Origin: Sulfitobacter sp. S223
GTDB taxonomy: Bacteria > Pseudomonadota > Alphaproteobacteria > Rhodobacterales > Rhodobacteraceae
Direction: 5' to 3'
Assembly: GCF_025143825.1 (NCBI RefSeq)
Contig: NZ_CP083560.1
Coordinates: 3,534,001 to 3,598,000, forward strand
Length of the DNA: 64,000 nt
The notes under the pieces are model-generated. The model did not search any database, was not told the origin of the DNA, and saw nothing but the letters and a program-made list of their open reading frames with translations. The first letter of the stretch is position 1. Each line of letters begins with the position of its first letter. The translations under genes and the position numbers were made by a program. Shown here piece by piece: positions 9,482-17,857 of this stretch.

Positions 9482-9885
9482 AGCATCATTCCGGAACTGT
9501 CAGACCAAGAACGGGCCACACTTGCAGGCCGCCACGATAGTGGCGATTTTTTTTCGGAAAGGTATCCAGCCGCTAGTAAATAGCGGATCAACGTCTCGGC
9601 GTCATTCTGTGTGGGTCCGCTGTCGTAGACCACAAGCGATTGCGCGTCAGTAAAGTTAAACACATCTTCAAAAGCGCGTGCACCAAGCGCTTTGAGGATA
9701 TCACTACGAAACTCTTTTTCTGAGCCGGCCGCATATCGTGAAGCTTCGGGTGCCATTGCTGCGATATTCACTGTTGCGCCGTCGAACATGAACTCGACCT
9801 TTTCGGGAACCGGACGCGCTTCTGCCAGCACTGCTGTGACATTAACCGCCAACCCTGCCGCAAGAATTGCTGCCTGTTTAATCAT
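9478..9885 (-). CDS. Small exported protein, function unknown
   Basis: 135 aa if started at the ATG at 9885, which gives a clean signal peptide ('MIKQAAILAAGLAVNVTAVLAEA', cleavage probably after ALA/AEA); an upstream in-frame ATG at 9909 would spoil it. The mature part is acidic, ends with 'SWRPASVARSW', and matches no family I know. It overlaps the LysM-like gene by 4 bases, so the pair probably acts together in the periplasm. Both genes are transcribed towards the purine operon but are separated from it by the hairpin at 8555-8580. Confidence 0.65.
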   Translation of the reverse strand: MIKQAAILAAGLAVNVTAVLAEARPVPEKVEFMFDGATVNIAAMAPEASRYAAGSEKEFRSDILKALGARAFEDVFNFTDAQSLVVYDSGPTQNDAETLIRYLLAAGYLSEKKSPLSWRPASVARSWSDSSGMML

Positions 9886-9977
9886 GCCGTCCCCCATGCC
9901 CCTCAACACCAGATATAGGTATTTTTCGCCAAAAATCGGTGTTTCAAAGCGTCTGGCTCAAGATATAGGCCAAGAGA

Positions 9978-10048
9978 GAATCATCCGTCAAAGTAAAACC
10001 GAATCATTTTACTAAAATCACCGAATCATCCGTCATTTTGCCGAATCA
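9978..10048. repeat. Array of four GAATCA boxes upstream of uraH
   Basis: GAATCA occurs at 9978, 10001, 10023 and 10043, that is every 20-23 bases. Three of them read CCGAATCA (9999, 10021, 10041). The longer unit GAATCATCCGTCA occurs twice (9978-9990 and 10023-10035). The array lies about 50 bases upstream of the likely uraH -35 box, and also upstream of the divergent exported-protein gene. Spacing near two helical turns fits cooperative binding of a regulator; the regulator is unknown. Confidence 0.55.
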
Positions 10049-10099
10049 GGGTGACGTTTGCCTCAAATCCCTTCACTTCTAGGGGGCGGTGTGGTGATT

Positions 10100-10128
10100 T
10101 TGACAATATTGACGCTGTGAAATTTATT
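10100..10128 (+). promoter_or_regulatory. Sigma-70-like promoter of uraH
   Basis: TTGACA (10100-10105) and TTTATT (10123-10128) are separated by 17 bases. The -35 box is perfect; the -10 box matches the TATAAT consensus at four positions. It ends 24 bases before the chosen uraH start at 10153. Confidence 0.55.
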
Positions 10129-10152
10129 CCCTGACTGAACCGGAGCATGCGC

Positions 10153-10512
10153 ATGTCTAACGGCTACCTTACAACCCACGTTCTAGACACTGGCTTAGGG
10201 CGCCCTGCTGCAGGCTTGCAGATCACCCTCTACCGCATCGACGGAGAAAACCGCGTACGCTGTGCGCAACTGCGAACCAACGACGACGGGCGCACAGACA
10301 CGCCTATTCTGCCAGAAGCGGAGTTCAGCACTGGCACCTATGAGCTGGTATTTGAGGCAGGCGCCTATCTGGATGATGTTGGCATGCCCCCCGAAACCCC
10401 GCGATTTCTTGATGTGATCCCTATTCGCTTCGGCATTTCCGATCCAGACGCGCATTACCACGTGCCGCTTTTGCTTTCGTCTTTCGGCTATTCTACGTAT
10501 CGCGGCAGTTGA
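10153..10512 (+). CDS. uraH: 5-hydroxyisourate hydrolase
   Basis: 119 aa, transthyretin-related. The N-terminal '[14 protein letters not shown]' and the C-terminal tetrapeptide YRGS are the diagnostic family motifs. It hydrolyses 5-hydroxyisourate, the product of PuuD, to OHCU, which the UraD half of PuuE then decarboxylates. Of two in-frame ATGs (10147 and 10153) the second is chosen because GGAG at 10142-10145 is 7 bases from it but only 1 base from the first. It lies 1.7 kb from the puuE operon on the other strand and is followed after 86 bases by deoC, perhaps in one transcript. Confidence 0.93.
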   Translation: MSNGYLTTHVLDTGLGRPAAGLQITLYRIDGENRVRCAQLRTNDDGRTDTPILPEAEFSTGTYELVFEAGAYLDDVGMPPETPRFLDVIPIRFGISDPDAHYHVPLLLSSFGYSTYRGS

Positions 10513-10598
10513 CCCGCCCGCTCTCGTAGCGGCACGCCTTGCAAAGCGACCCGCGCGCGTGCGAACTTGTAAGGCATTCCTCGAAAAGGTGCCTGCCG

Positions 10599-11600
10599 AT
10601 GTCGATAGATACTTATACCGCTACCTCTACTAACGCAGCCCAGCTGCCCCAAGTCACCGAACCGCGCAATGCGGGCATGCCGCTTGACCTTAACTGGGTG
10701 TTGGGCGCACAGGCGAATACCTCGGCGATTGAGCGGCGCGCGGCTTCTATCGCGGCCAGAAGATCTGTCAAAAAGGCGCATCAGGCCGCTTGGCTGCTTA
10801 AGGCTGTGACCTGCATTGACCTGACCACCCTATCCGGTGACGACACAGCGCGGCGCGTAGGGCGACTGTGCGCCAAAGCGCGGCAACCGGTTACGGCGTC
10901 AGTTCTGGACGCGCTTGGAATGCCCCCCGTAACGGTCGGCGCGGTCTGCGTGTACCACGAAATGATCGGCCCCGCCGTAGATGCGCTGCAAGGCTCCGGT
11001 ATTCCTGTGGCGGCCGTATCGACCGGATTTCCAGCCGGCCTGTCCCCTTTGCCGCTGCGTATCGCCGAAATCGAACAGAGCGTTGCTGCAGGTGCTGCCG
11101 AGATCGACATCGTCATTTCGCGCCGTCACGTGCTGGAAGGCAACTGGCAGGCTCTTTATGACGAGATGCGTGCTTTTCGCGCGGCCTGCGGCGATGCGCA
11201 TGTGAAAGCGATCCTTGCAACCGGAGAGCTGGGCAGCTTGCGGAATGTCGCTCGCGCGTCTCTTGTTTGCATGATGGCAGGCGCCGATTTCATCAAGACC
11301 TCCACAGGCAAGGAAAGCGTGAATGCCACGCTACCTGTGTCATTGGTAATGATCCGCGCCATCCGCGACTACTATGAGCGCACCGGCTACCGCGTTGGCT
11401 ACAAGCCGGCGGGTGGTATTTCGAAAGCCAAAGACGCAATCACCTATCTAGCGTTGATCAAAGAGGAGCTTGGGGATCGCTGGCTTCAGCCCGATCTGTT
11501 CCGCTTTGGTGCATCGTCGCTGCTGAATGACATCGAGCGACAGCTGGAGCATCACGTGAGCGGCAACTATTCCGCGACCTACCGCCACCCCACCTCCTGA
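10599..11600 (+). CDS. deoC: Deoxyribose-phosphate aldolase
   Basis: 333 aa, longer than the E. coli enzyme by an N-terminal extension. Schiff-base Lys is in 'FIKTSTGKESVN' and the second active-site Lys in 'GYKPAGGISKAKDA'. It splits 2-deoxyribose 5-phosphate into glyceraldehyde 3-phosphate and acetaldehyde. The start at 10599 (MSIDTYT) has AAAAGG upstream; the open frame extends 20 codons further without a good ribosome binding site. The ALDH16 gene follows after 17 bases and can oxidise the acetaldehyde or a related aldehyde. Confidence 0.93.
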   Translation: MSIDTYTATSTNAAQLPQVTEPRNAGMPLDLNWVLGAQANTSAIERRAASIAARRSVKKAHQAAWLLKAVTCIDLTTLSGDDTARRVGRLCAKARQPVTASVLDALGMPPVTVGAVCVYHEMIGPAVDALQGSGIPVAAVSTGFPAGLSPLPLRIAEIEQSVAAGAAEIDIVISRRHVLEGNWQALYDEMRAFRAACGDAHVKAILATGELGSLRNVARASLVCMMAGADFIKTSTGKESVNATLPVSLVMIRAIRDYYERTGYRVGYKPAGGISKAKDAITYLALIKEELGDRWLQPDLFRFGASSLLNDIERQLEHHVSGNYSATYRHPTS

Positions 11601-11617
11601 CCCGAAGGGCGACTGAC

Positions 11618-13954
11618 ATGACTGTATCCGACGTATTCCAGACCATGGACTATGGCACCGCCCCTGAATCCGCCGCCGAAGCACTTGCGTGGATCGTGGA
11701 TCAGGGTGGCCGCTTTGGTCAGTTTATCGATGGGGAAATGACCGCCCCCGGCGACGTATTCGAAAGCCGCAACCCAGCCACCGATGACGTTTTGGCCCAT
11801 TTGACCCAAGGCACTCAAGCGGACGTAGACGCCGCAGTAAAAGCAGCCCGCCGTGCGCAGCCCAAGTGGGAAGCCGCAGGCGGCCCCGCGCGGGCCAAAG
11901 TTCTTTACGCGCTGGCACGGCTTTTGCAAAAACACAGCCGACTTTTCGCGGTGCTGGAAACACTCGATAACGGAAAACCGATCCGTGAAGCGCGGGATAT
12001 CGATATCCCCCTCGCACAGCGGCACTTCTACTATCACGCAGGCATGGCTCAGCTGATGGAAAGCGAGCTTCCCGATGCCGAAGCGCTTGGCGTTTGTGGC
12101 CAAGTTATCCCTTGGAACTTTCCACTGCTGATGTTGGCCTGGAAAGTCGCACCTGCGCTGGCGATGGGTAACACTGTTGTTTTGAAGCCCGCCGAATACA
12201 CCTCTCTTACCGCGCTGTTGTTTGCAGATATTTGTATGCAGGCCGGCGTTCCGAAGGGCGTTGTGAACATCGTCACTGGTAACGGCGCTGTGGGCGAGAT
12301 GATCGTGAACGCGGATGTTGATAAGATTGCCTTCACCGGGTCAACTGCCGTTGGCCGCCGGATTCGGGAGGCAACCGCCGGATCAGGCAAGGCGCTGACG
12401 CTCGAACTGGGGGGTAAATCGCCCTATATCGTGTTCGACGATGCCGATCTGGATTCCGCTGTCGAAGGGCTTGTTGACGCGATCTGGTTCAATCAGGGCC
12501 AAGTCTGCTGCGCAGGCTCGCGTCTGCTGGTGCAAGAGCCGGTCGCAGATCTGTTCCATGCCAAGCTTCGCGCGCGCATGGACAAGCTGCGCATTGGCTC
12601 TCCGCTGGACAAAAGCGTGGACATCGGCGCGATCGTTGATCCGAAACAGCTGGAAACGATCAGCGGCATGGTTGCAGCCAATAGCGCTGGCACGACCCAC
12701 GTAGCAGCCTGTGAAATCCCGACGCAAGGCAGCTTTTATCCACCGACGCTGATTACTGGCCTGCACCCTGCAGATACGCTCATGCAGGAAGAAATCTTTG
12801 GGCCGGTTCTGGTTTCGACGACCTTCCGCACGCCAGCAGAGGCAGTAAGCATTGCCAACAACACGCGCTATGGCCTTGCCGCCACCGTATGGAGCGAAAA
12901 CATCAATCTGGCACTTGATATCGCGCCAAAGCTCGCGGCCGGTGTTGTCTGGATTAACGGCACAAATATGATGGACGCTGCGGCGGGCTTTGGCGGCGTA
13001 CGCGAAAGCGGCTTTGGCCGCGAAGGCGGCTGGGAGGGCCTTGCTGCCTACACGCAATCAAAAGCCAAACGAAAACCAGTGAAGCAGGTTGAAGCGATGA
13101 GCGGTTCTGGCGCACCGCAGGACGGGATTGACCGCACCGCCAAGCTTTATATCGGTGGGAAACAGGCGCGTCCCGATAGCGGTTATTCCACGCCGGTCTG
13201 GGCCAAAGGCGGCGCGCTGCTGGGTCATGTCCCGCAGGCAAGCCGCAAGGACGTGCGCAACGCGGTAGAGGCTGCGCAGGCAGCAAAAGGGTGGGCCAAG
13301 ACGACAGGCCACTTGCGTGCGCAAATCCTTTACTACATCGCAGAGAACCTCGCGGCGCGCGGTCCCGAATTTGCACAGCGGCTTGACGCTATGCAGGGCG
13401 GAAAATCCGGTTCGAAAGAGGTAGAAGCGGCGTTGCAGTCCCTGTTCACCTATGCCGCTTGGGCAGACAAATACGATGGCCAAGCACACGGTGTTCCGAT
13501 CCGCGGGATTGCCCTTGCGATGAAGGAACCTGTCGGTGTGATCGGTGCCCTGTGCCCCGCACAATCGCCGCTGCTGGGATTGGTAGCGATCATGGCACCC
13601 GCCATCGCGATGGGTAACCGCGTGATCCTCAGCGCGTCGGATGCGTTTCCATTGGCTGCCACAGATTTCTATCAAATACTTGATACATCCGATGTCCCCG
13701 CAGGCGTGGTGAACATCCTGACCGGATCACATGCTGATGTGGCAGAAACAATGGCCCGTCACATGGATATCGATGCTGTCTGGAGCTTTGGAGATCCGGC
13801 CCTTGATCACGTGATCGAGCAAGGATCAGCAAGTAATCTCAAGCGGACGTGGGTTCAAAACGGGCTTGCGCAGGACTGGTACAAAACCGACGCCAAAGCG
13901 TTCCTTATGCACGCAACCGAGGTCAAGAACATCTGGGTTCCTTACGGAGAGTGA
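11618..13954 (+). CDS. Two-domain aldehyde dehydrogenase (ALDH16 type)
   Basis: 778 aa. The first domain (about 1-490) is a complete ALDH with catalytic Cys297 in 'NQGQVCCAGSR' and general base Glu263 in 'LELGGKSP'. The second (about 505-770) repeats the ALDH fold ('VIGALCPAQSPLLGLVAIMA', 'GVVNILTGSHADV') but stops before any Cys-loop and has no catalytic Cys. This layout matches the ALDH16 family, known from bacteria and animals, where the C-terminal pseudo-domain is structural. Coupling to deoC suggests a role in deoxyribose catabolism, oxidising acetaldehyde to acetate with NAD; the substrate is inferred from context. Confidence 0.9.
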   Translation: MTVSDVFQTMDYGTAPESAAEALAWIVDQGGRFGQFIDGEMTAPGDVFESRNPATDDVLAHLTQGTQADVDAAVKAARRAQPKWEAAGGPARAKVLYALARLLQKHSRLFAVLETLDNGKPIREARDIDIPLAQRHFYYHAGMAQLMESELPDAEALGVCGQVIPWNFPLLMLAWKVAPALAMGNTVVLKPAEYTSLTALLFADICMQAGVPKGVVNIVTGNGAVGEMIVNADVDKIAFTGSTAVGRRIREATAGSGKALTLELGGKSPYIVFDDADLDSAVEGLVDAIWFNQGQVCCAGSRLLVQEPVADLFHAKLRARMDKLRIGSPLDKSVDIGAIVDPKQLETISGMVAANSAGTTHVAACEIPTQGSFYPPTLITGLHPADTLMQEEIFGPVLVSTTFRTPAEAVSIANNTRYGLAATVWSENINLALDIAPKLAAGVVWINGTNMMDAAAGFGGVRESGFGREGGWEGLAAYTQSKAKRKPVKQVEAMSGSGAPQDGIDRTAKLYIGGKQARPDSGYSTPVWAKGGALLGHVPQASRKDVRNAVEAAQAAKGWAKTTGHLRAQILYYIAENLAARGPEFAQRLDAMQGGKSGSKEVEAALQSLFTYAAWADKYDGQAHGVPIRGIALAMKEPVGVIGALCPAQSPLLGLVAIMAPAIAMGNRVILSASDAFPLAATDFYQILDTSDVPAGVVNILTGSHADVAETMARHMDIDAVWSFGDPALDHVIEQGSASNLKRTWVQNGLAQDWYKTDAKAFLMHATEVKNIWVPYGE

Positions 13955-13967
13955 GCCGCAGCTTAGC

Positions 13968-14001
13968 CCGTCCTCTGCCCCCATAAAGGGGCAGAGGACG
14001 G
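13968..14001. terminator. Perfect 14-bp hairpin between convergent genes
   Basis: CCGTCCTCTGCCCC (13968-13981) pairs fully with GGGGCAGAGGACGG (13988-14001) around a 6-base loop. It lies between the ALDH16 stop (plus) and the M16 protease stop (minus), where a two-way terminator is expected, though neither side has a clear T-run. Confidence 0.7.
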
Positions 14002-14006
14002 TGGCA

Positions 14007-15317
14007 TCATTCTTGCATCAAGCCTTCAGGCTTACCCACAACCACAAAATGCAATGCGTCAGGGTCCATCAGCTCTGATGCGACACGCTTTACGTCGTCC
14101 AGTGTCACGCGCTCAACACGTTCATTACGCGTGTTCACGTAGTCAGGCTCAAGCCCGATCGTTTGCATGCCGACAAGAATACCCGCAATGGTGCTGTTCC
14201 CGTCAAAGCGCAGCGGATAAGCACCGGTCAAAAAGGTCTTCGCGTCCCGAAGCTCCTCTTCTGTGACACCTTGTTCCGCTGCACGGCTCCATTCGTCGCG
14301 GATGACAGAAATTGCTTCGGCCACGCGGTTATTGGCAGAGCTGACAGAGCCCATGTAGGCATTGGCCAGATCACGCGAGTAGAGGTAGGAATAGACGCCA
14401 TAGGTCAGGCCACGCTTTTCACGCACTTCCTGCATCAGGCGGCTTTCAAATGAACCGCCTCCAAGCACCTGATTGAGCAGCACGGCGGCGAAATAGTCAT
14501 CATCATCCACGGCAATGCCCCGCTGCCCGAATAGGACAACTGATTGCGGCGTCTCGAATTCTACAACGGTGGTACCACCTTCAATGACCGGCTCGACATG
14601 CGGAGGCATGAGCGGACCATTCTGCGGCAAAGCTCCCAATACAGCGTCCAGCAAGTCACCTAGTTGCTCAGGTGTGATATCCCCCACTGCTCCGACCAAC
14701 ACACGGTCGCGCACAAGCACATTGCGATGCGCTTCTAGCAAGTCTTCGCGCGTCAGTGCTGCGACGCTTTCTGGCGTGCCGGATTCAACCGTGCCATAAG
14801 GGTGATTGCCGTAAGCCATCGACGCAAAGGTTTTGCTGGCGATCTTATTCGGATCTTTTGCTTCGAACGAAAGGCCTGACACCACCTGCGCGCGCACCCG
14901 CTCGATATCGGCCTGATCAAAGCGCGGCTTCTGGATCGCATCGCGCAGCAACGCGACAGAGGCATCGAAGTTTTCTGTCAGAAAACGAGCAGAAATAGAG
15001 AGTTCTTCCGATCCTGCGCTGAAACCGAAAGATGTTGCCAGCGTCTCTGTCGCGCGGGCAAATCCGCGTGCGTCCAGATCACCAGAGCCTTCCTCAAGCA
15101 ATGCGGACATCAGGTTAACTGCACCACGCTTGCCCTGAACATCCAGCGAGGTGCCCCCCAGAAAGGCGATCTCAATCGCGACGAATGGCAAAGAGCGTTC
15201 CTCAACCAGCCACGCCTCGACCCCGCCAGGGGACGTGACTGTCTGAATATCGACTTCGGCGCGTGCAGGCATTGCAGCTGCGGCGCCCAGGAACAGGGCA
15301 GTAGCAAAACGGATCAT
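14007..15317 (-). CDS. M16 family peptidase-like protein, non-catalytic partner
   Basis: 436 aa with a signal peptide ('MIRFATALFLGAAAAMPARA'). The fold is M16 (insulinase/pitrilysin), but where the zinc motif HxxEH should be the sequence reads 'NLMSALLEEG', so zinc binding is lost. It keeps the R/Y-containing stretch 'EVREKRGLTYGVYSYL', typical of the non-catalytic half of heterodimeric M16B proteases. Its ATG overlaps the stop of the catalytic partner by 4 bases, so a 1:1 complex in the periplasm is likely. Confidence 0.9.
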   Translation of the reverse strand: MIRFATALFLGAAAAMPARAEVDIQTVTSPGGVEAWLVEERSLPFVAIEIAFLGGTSLDVQGKRGAVNLMSALLEEGSGDLDARGFARATETLATSFGFSAGSEELSISARFLTENFDASVALLRDAIQKPRFDQADIERVRAQVVSGLSFEAKDPNKIASKTFASMAYGNHPYGTVESGTPESVAALTREDLLEAHRNVLVRDRVLVGAVGDITPEQLGDLLDAVLGALPQNGPLMPPHVEPVIEGGTTVVEFETPQSVVLFGQRGIAVDDDDYFAAVLLNQVLGGGSFESRLMQEVREKRGLTYGVYSYLYSRDLANAYMGSVSSANNRVAEAISVIRDEWSRAAEQGVTEEELRDAKTFLTGAYPLRFDGNSTIAGILVGMQTIGLEPDYVNTRNERVERVTLDDVKRVASELMDPDALHFVVVGKPEGLMQE

Positions 15318-16657
15318 TGAGTGTCTCCTTCATCGCGCATCAACCAGCCGGTGACAGAGGCTTCGCGGCGCAGAAGCTTTGCGGCTTCCATGATATCTTC
15401 AGCAGTTACACCGTCCAGAACAGCAGGCCATGCCTGCACGTCGGCGATTGTCAGACCAGAGGTCAGCGCGGATCCATAGCGGTTCGCGATACCATCAACG
15501 TTGTCCTGCGCATAGATCTCGGCAGCGCGGATTTGCAGCTTGATCCGGTCCAGCTGTTCAGGATCTACGCCTGCCTCTATGAAATCGGCAAGCGCCTTGT
15601 CCATCGCCGCCTCACCTTCCTCAAGGCTTACCCCGTCGGATGGCACAACAACCATTCGGAAAGTCGTGTCGTCCAATGACACGCCTGAATACCAAACCGC
15701 AGAATATGTGGCAGTCTGCGTATCGAACTGCAGTTTCTCGGCAAGATAGGAAGTTGTCCCCCCACCTAAGATTTCTGCCAGAATTGTCAACGCAGCCGCC
15801 GTCTCCTGTGCGCCGCTGTCACGCTCGGGCACCAGATAGCTACGAGAGATATAGGGCTGCGCCACACGCGCATCACGGAAAATCACGCGGCGCTCCGCGT
15901 TCTGGATAGGCTCTTCCGTGCGCAGGCGCTCTGGCAGGTCCGGGTTTGCCGGAATCGCGGCGTAATGTTTCTCGGCCAAGGCTCGCACATCGTCTGGTGT
16001 CACATCCCCTGAGACAACCAGAATGGCGTTATTCGGCGAATAGTAGAGTTCGTAAAAGCCAAGCGCATCGTCGAGGTCCAACTCCTCCATCTCATGCATC
16101 CAGCCGATGACGGGCGTGCCATAGCGGTGGTTCAGGTACTGGGCCGCGCTGACTTGTTCGCCAAACAGCGCTTGAGGGTTGTTCTCGGTGCGTTGGTTAC
16201 GCTCTTCGATGATCACATTGCGCTCTGTCGCAATATTCTCTGGTGTCAGGCGGATGTTCTTCATCCGGTCTGCTTCCATCGTCATCATCAGCTCGAGACG
16301 ATCCGCCGCGATGCGCTGGTAATACGCCGTGTAATCATAGCTGGTGAAGGCATTATCGCGGCCCCCGTTTGCAGCCACCGTGGCAGACAGCTCTCCGGCT
16401 TCAAGCTTGTCAGTCGCCTTGAACAATAGATGCTCAAGAAAATGCGCAACACCCGAAGAACCCTTGGGCTCATCCGCTGATCCTGCGCGGTACCACAGCA
16501 TGTGCTGCACCACGGGCGCGCGGTGATCTTCGATGACAACAACCTGCATACCGTTATCAAGGACAAAGTCAGTGACTTTGCCGCTGCTCTCGGCCAGCGC
16601 GGCGGCGGGCAACAGTGCCGCAGAAAGAAAAAGGGATCGGGCGTATCGAAACATCAA
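15314..16657 (-). CDS. M16 family zinc metallopeptidase, catalytic subunit
   Basis: 447 aa, exported (signal peptide 'SLFLSAALLPAAALAE'). The zinc motif HFLEH is intact (His72, Glu75, His76), and the third ligand is a Glu near 149-150 in 'NVIIEERNQRTE'. It pairs with the non-catalytic subunit encoded next. Substrates of such periplasmic M16B pairs are mostly short peptides; none is indicated here. It follows the DUF3035 lipoprotein gene after about 100 bases. Confidence 0.93.
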   Translation of the reverse strand: MMFRYARSLFLSAALLPAAALAESSGKVTDFVLDNGMQVVVIEDHRAPVVQHMLWYRAGSADEPKGSSGVAHFLEHLLFKATDKLEAGELSATVAANGGRDNAFTSYDYTAYYQRIAADRLELMMTMEADRMKNIRLTPENIATERNVIIEERNQRTENNPQALFGEQVSAAQYLNHRYGTPVIGWMHEMEELDLDDALGFYELYYSPNNAILVVSGDVTPDDVRALAEKHYAAIPANPDLPERLRTEEPIQNAERRVIFRDARVAQPYISRSYLVPERDSGAQETAAALTILAEILGGGTTSYLAEKLQFDTQTATYSAVWYSGVSLDDTTFRMVVVPSDGVSLEEGEAAMDKALADFIEAGVDPEQLDRIKLQIRAAEIYAQDNVDGIANRYGSALTSGLTIADVQAWPAVLDGVTAEDIMEAAKLLRREASVTGWLMRDEGDTQ

Positions 16658-16758
16658 GATAGTCCTTCTCAGTCAACCATGGGACGCACCACATAGGTAC
16701 GCGGCCTGCGCGCATGTTCAAGCGGCACGACGGTTTATCACAGATATGTAATGAGGCG

Positions 16759-17262
16759 TCAGTCTGCTGGAGGCGCAGAGGGGGTCCGCGCACCTGCGCT
16801 CCGCCAGCGGCTCTGTTCGGCCTGGGCATTCAGCGCCTCGCCGCGGTAGGCCTGATTGTAGCGGTCGACCGGCACGATCCGGAACTGCGTCAGGCGAACT
16901 TTGCGACGGCGGAATTTTGCATCCGATTCAGCAAGGGTTTGGCGGATGTTTTGTGTAACACCAAGGCGGCTTGCATGTTGAACCAAGGCGCCATCGCTGG
17001 CAGGCACAGCCGCGTTTGGATCGCCCAGATTGCCGCCGAAGGCTTGTGCGCCTTCTGCCAGCGCAGACCGGTCCGCACGGTTTGCCCCGCCGGGTGTCGG
17101 TGTGGGCAGCTCAGTGAAGCTTGCTGGTGCCTGCAAGGATGCGACAGGCTGGATACCAAATTCATCAGGTCCTTTGGAACTACTGCGTAAATCACGCAAG
17201 CCGACGTTGGCACACCCCGCAACCAGCACGGGCAGTACGAACAACAAAGCAAATATACGCAT
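16759..17262 (-). CDS. DUF3035-type lipoprotein
   Basis: 167 aa. The start at 17262 is chosen because GGAG lies 7 bases upstream; the open frame runs 7 codons further. Residues 1-16 are a lipoprotein signal with lipobox LVAGC. The mature part begins with polar residues then 'PDEFGIQPVASLQAPASFTE', the hallmark of the DUF3035 family common in Rhodobacteraceae. Function is unknown. Its place between lspA (the enzyme that would cleave its signal peptide) and the M16 pair suggests an envelope role. Confidence 0.85.
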   Translation of the reverse strand: MRIFALLFVLPVLVAGCANVGLRDLRSSSKGPDEFGIQPVASLQAPASFTELPTPTPGGANRADRSALAEGAQAFGGNLGDPNAAVPASDGALVQHASRLGVTQNIRQTLAESDAKFRRRKVRLTQFRIVPVDRYNQAYRGEALNAQAEQSRWRSAGARTPSAPPAD

Positions 17263-17315
17263 CAAAGGCCTCCAGACCGCCATTGCCCTTCAATATCGCA
17301 GGCAGGGCAGCAATG

Positions 17316-17840
17316 TCACCCAGCTTTTTTACCCGTTCGCTTGCCCAGCTTGTTCTTGCTTCCGGACTTGGGGCCAGCGCTACTGTCATCTGTGAAAAAG
17401 ATCAGGCCCAGCGCGCCAGCAAAAATGAAAATATCAGCAATGTTAAACACGAAGGGGTTATCGACACCGCAGCAAGACATGTTCAAGAAATCAAGGACAT
17501 AGCCGTAAATCAAACGGTCCAGAACATTGGCCAGCGCACCGCCAACCAACAAACCTGCGCTAATGCGGGATAAATGCGAATGTGCATTTTGGCGCGCCCA
17601 CATCACAACGGCGATACAAATCACCGCAGCAAGGATGATGAGAAACCAGCGGCTCGCCTCCGAGCCGCCCCCGAAGAGACCAAAATTGATCCCCCGGTTC
17701 TCTCCGTAGCGGAAGTTGATCAGGGGCGGCAGCACGTCAATGCTTCGGATGCGGGCAAGCTCCATCATGTGGATCACCACATATTTGCTGATCTGGTCGA
17801 TCGCAAAAGCAGCAAAGCCTGCCCAGAAAATCATCCGCAT
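17316..17840 (-). CDS. lspA: Lipoprotein signal peptidase (signal peptidase II)
   Basis: 174 aa with four hydrophobic segments. The catalytic aspartates are Asp108 in 'NVLDRL' and Asp136 in 'FNIADI', and 'ENRGINFGLF' matches the conserved ENxGxxF box. It removes signal peptides from diacylglyceryl-prolipoproteins at the inner membrane. The C-terminal tail is Lys-rich. It sits 17 bases after purH. Confidence 0.96.
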   Translation of the reverse strand: MRMIFWAGFAAFAIDQISKYVVIHMMELARIRSIDVLPPLINFRYGENRGINFGLFGGGSEASRWFLIILAAVICIAVVMWARQNAHSHLSRISAGLLVGGALANVLDRLIYGYVLDFLNMSCCGVDNPFVFNIADIFIFAGALGLIFFTDDSSAGPKSGSKNKLGKRTGKKAG

Positions 17841-17857
17841 CGAGATCGGGTCCTGTC

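Noticed and set aside
9978-10048. GAATCA array considered as CRISPR remnant or integration site
   Set aside because: Units are only 6-13 bases with 14-17 base gaps, too short for CRISPR, and no cas or integrase genes are present.
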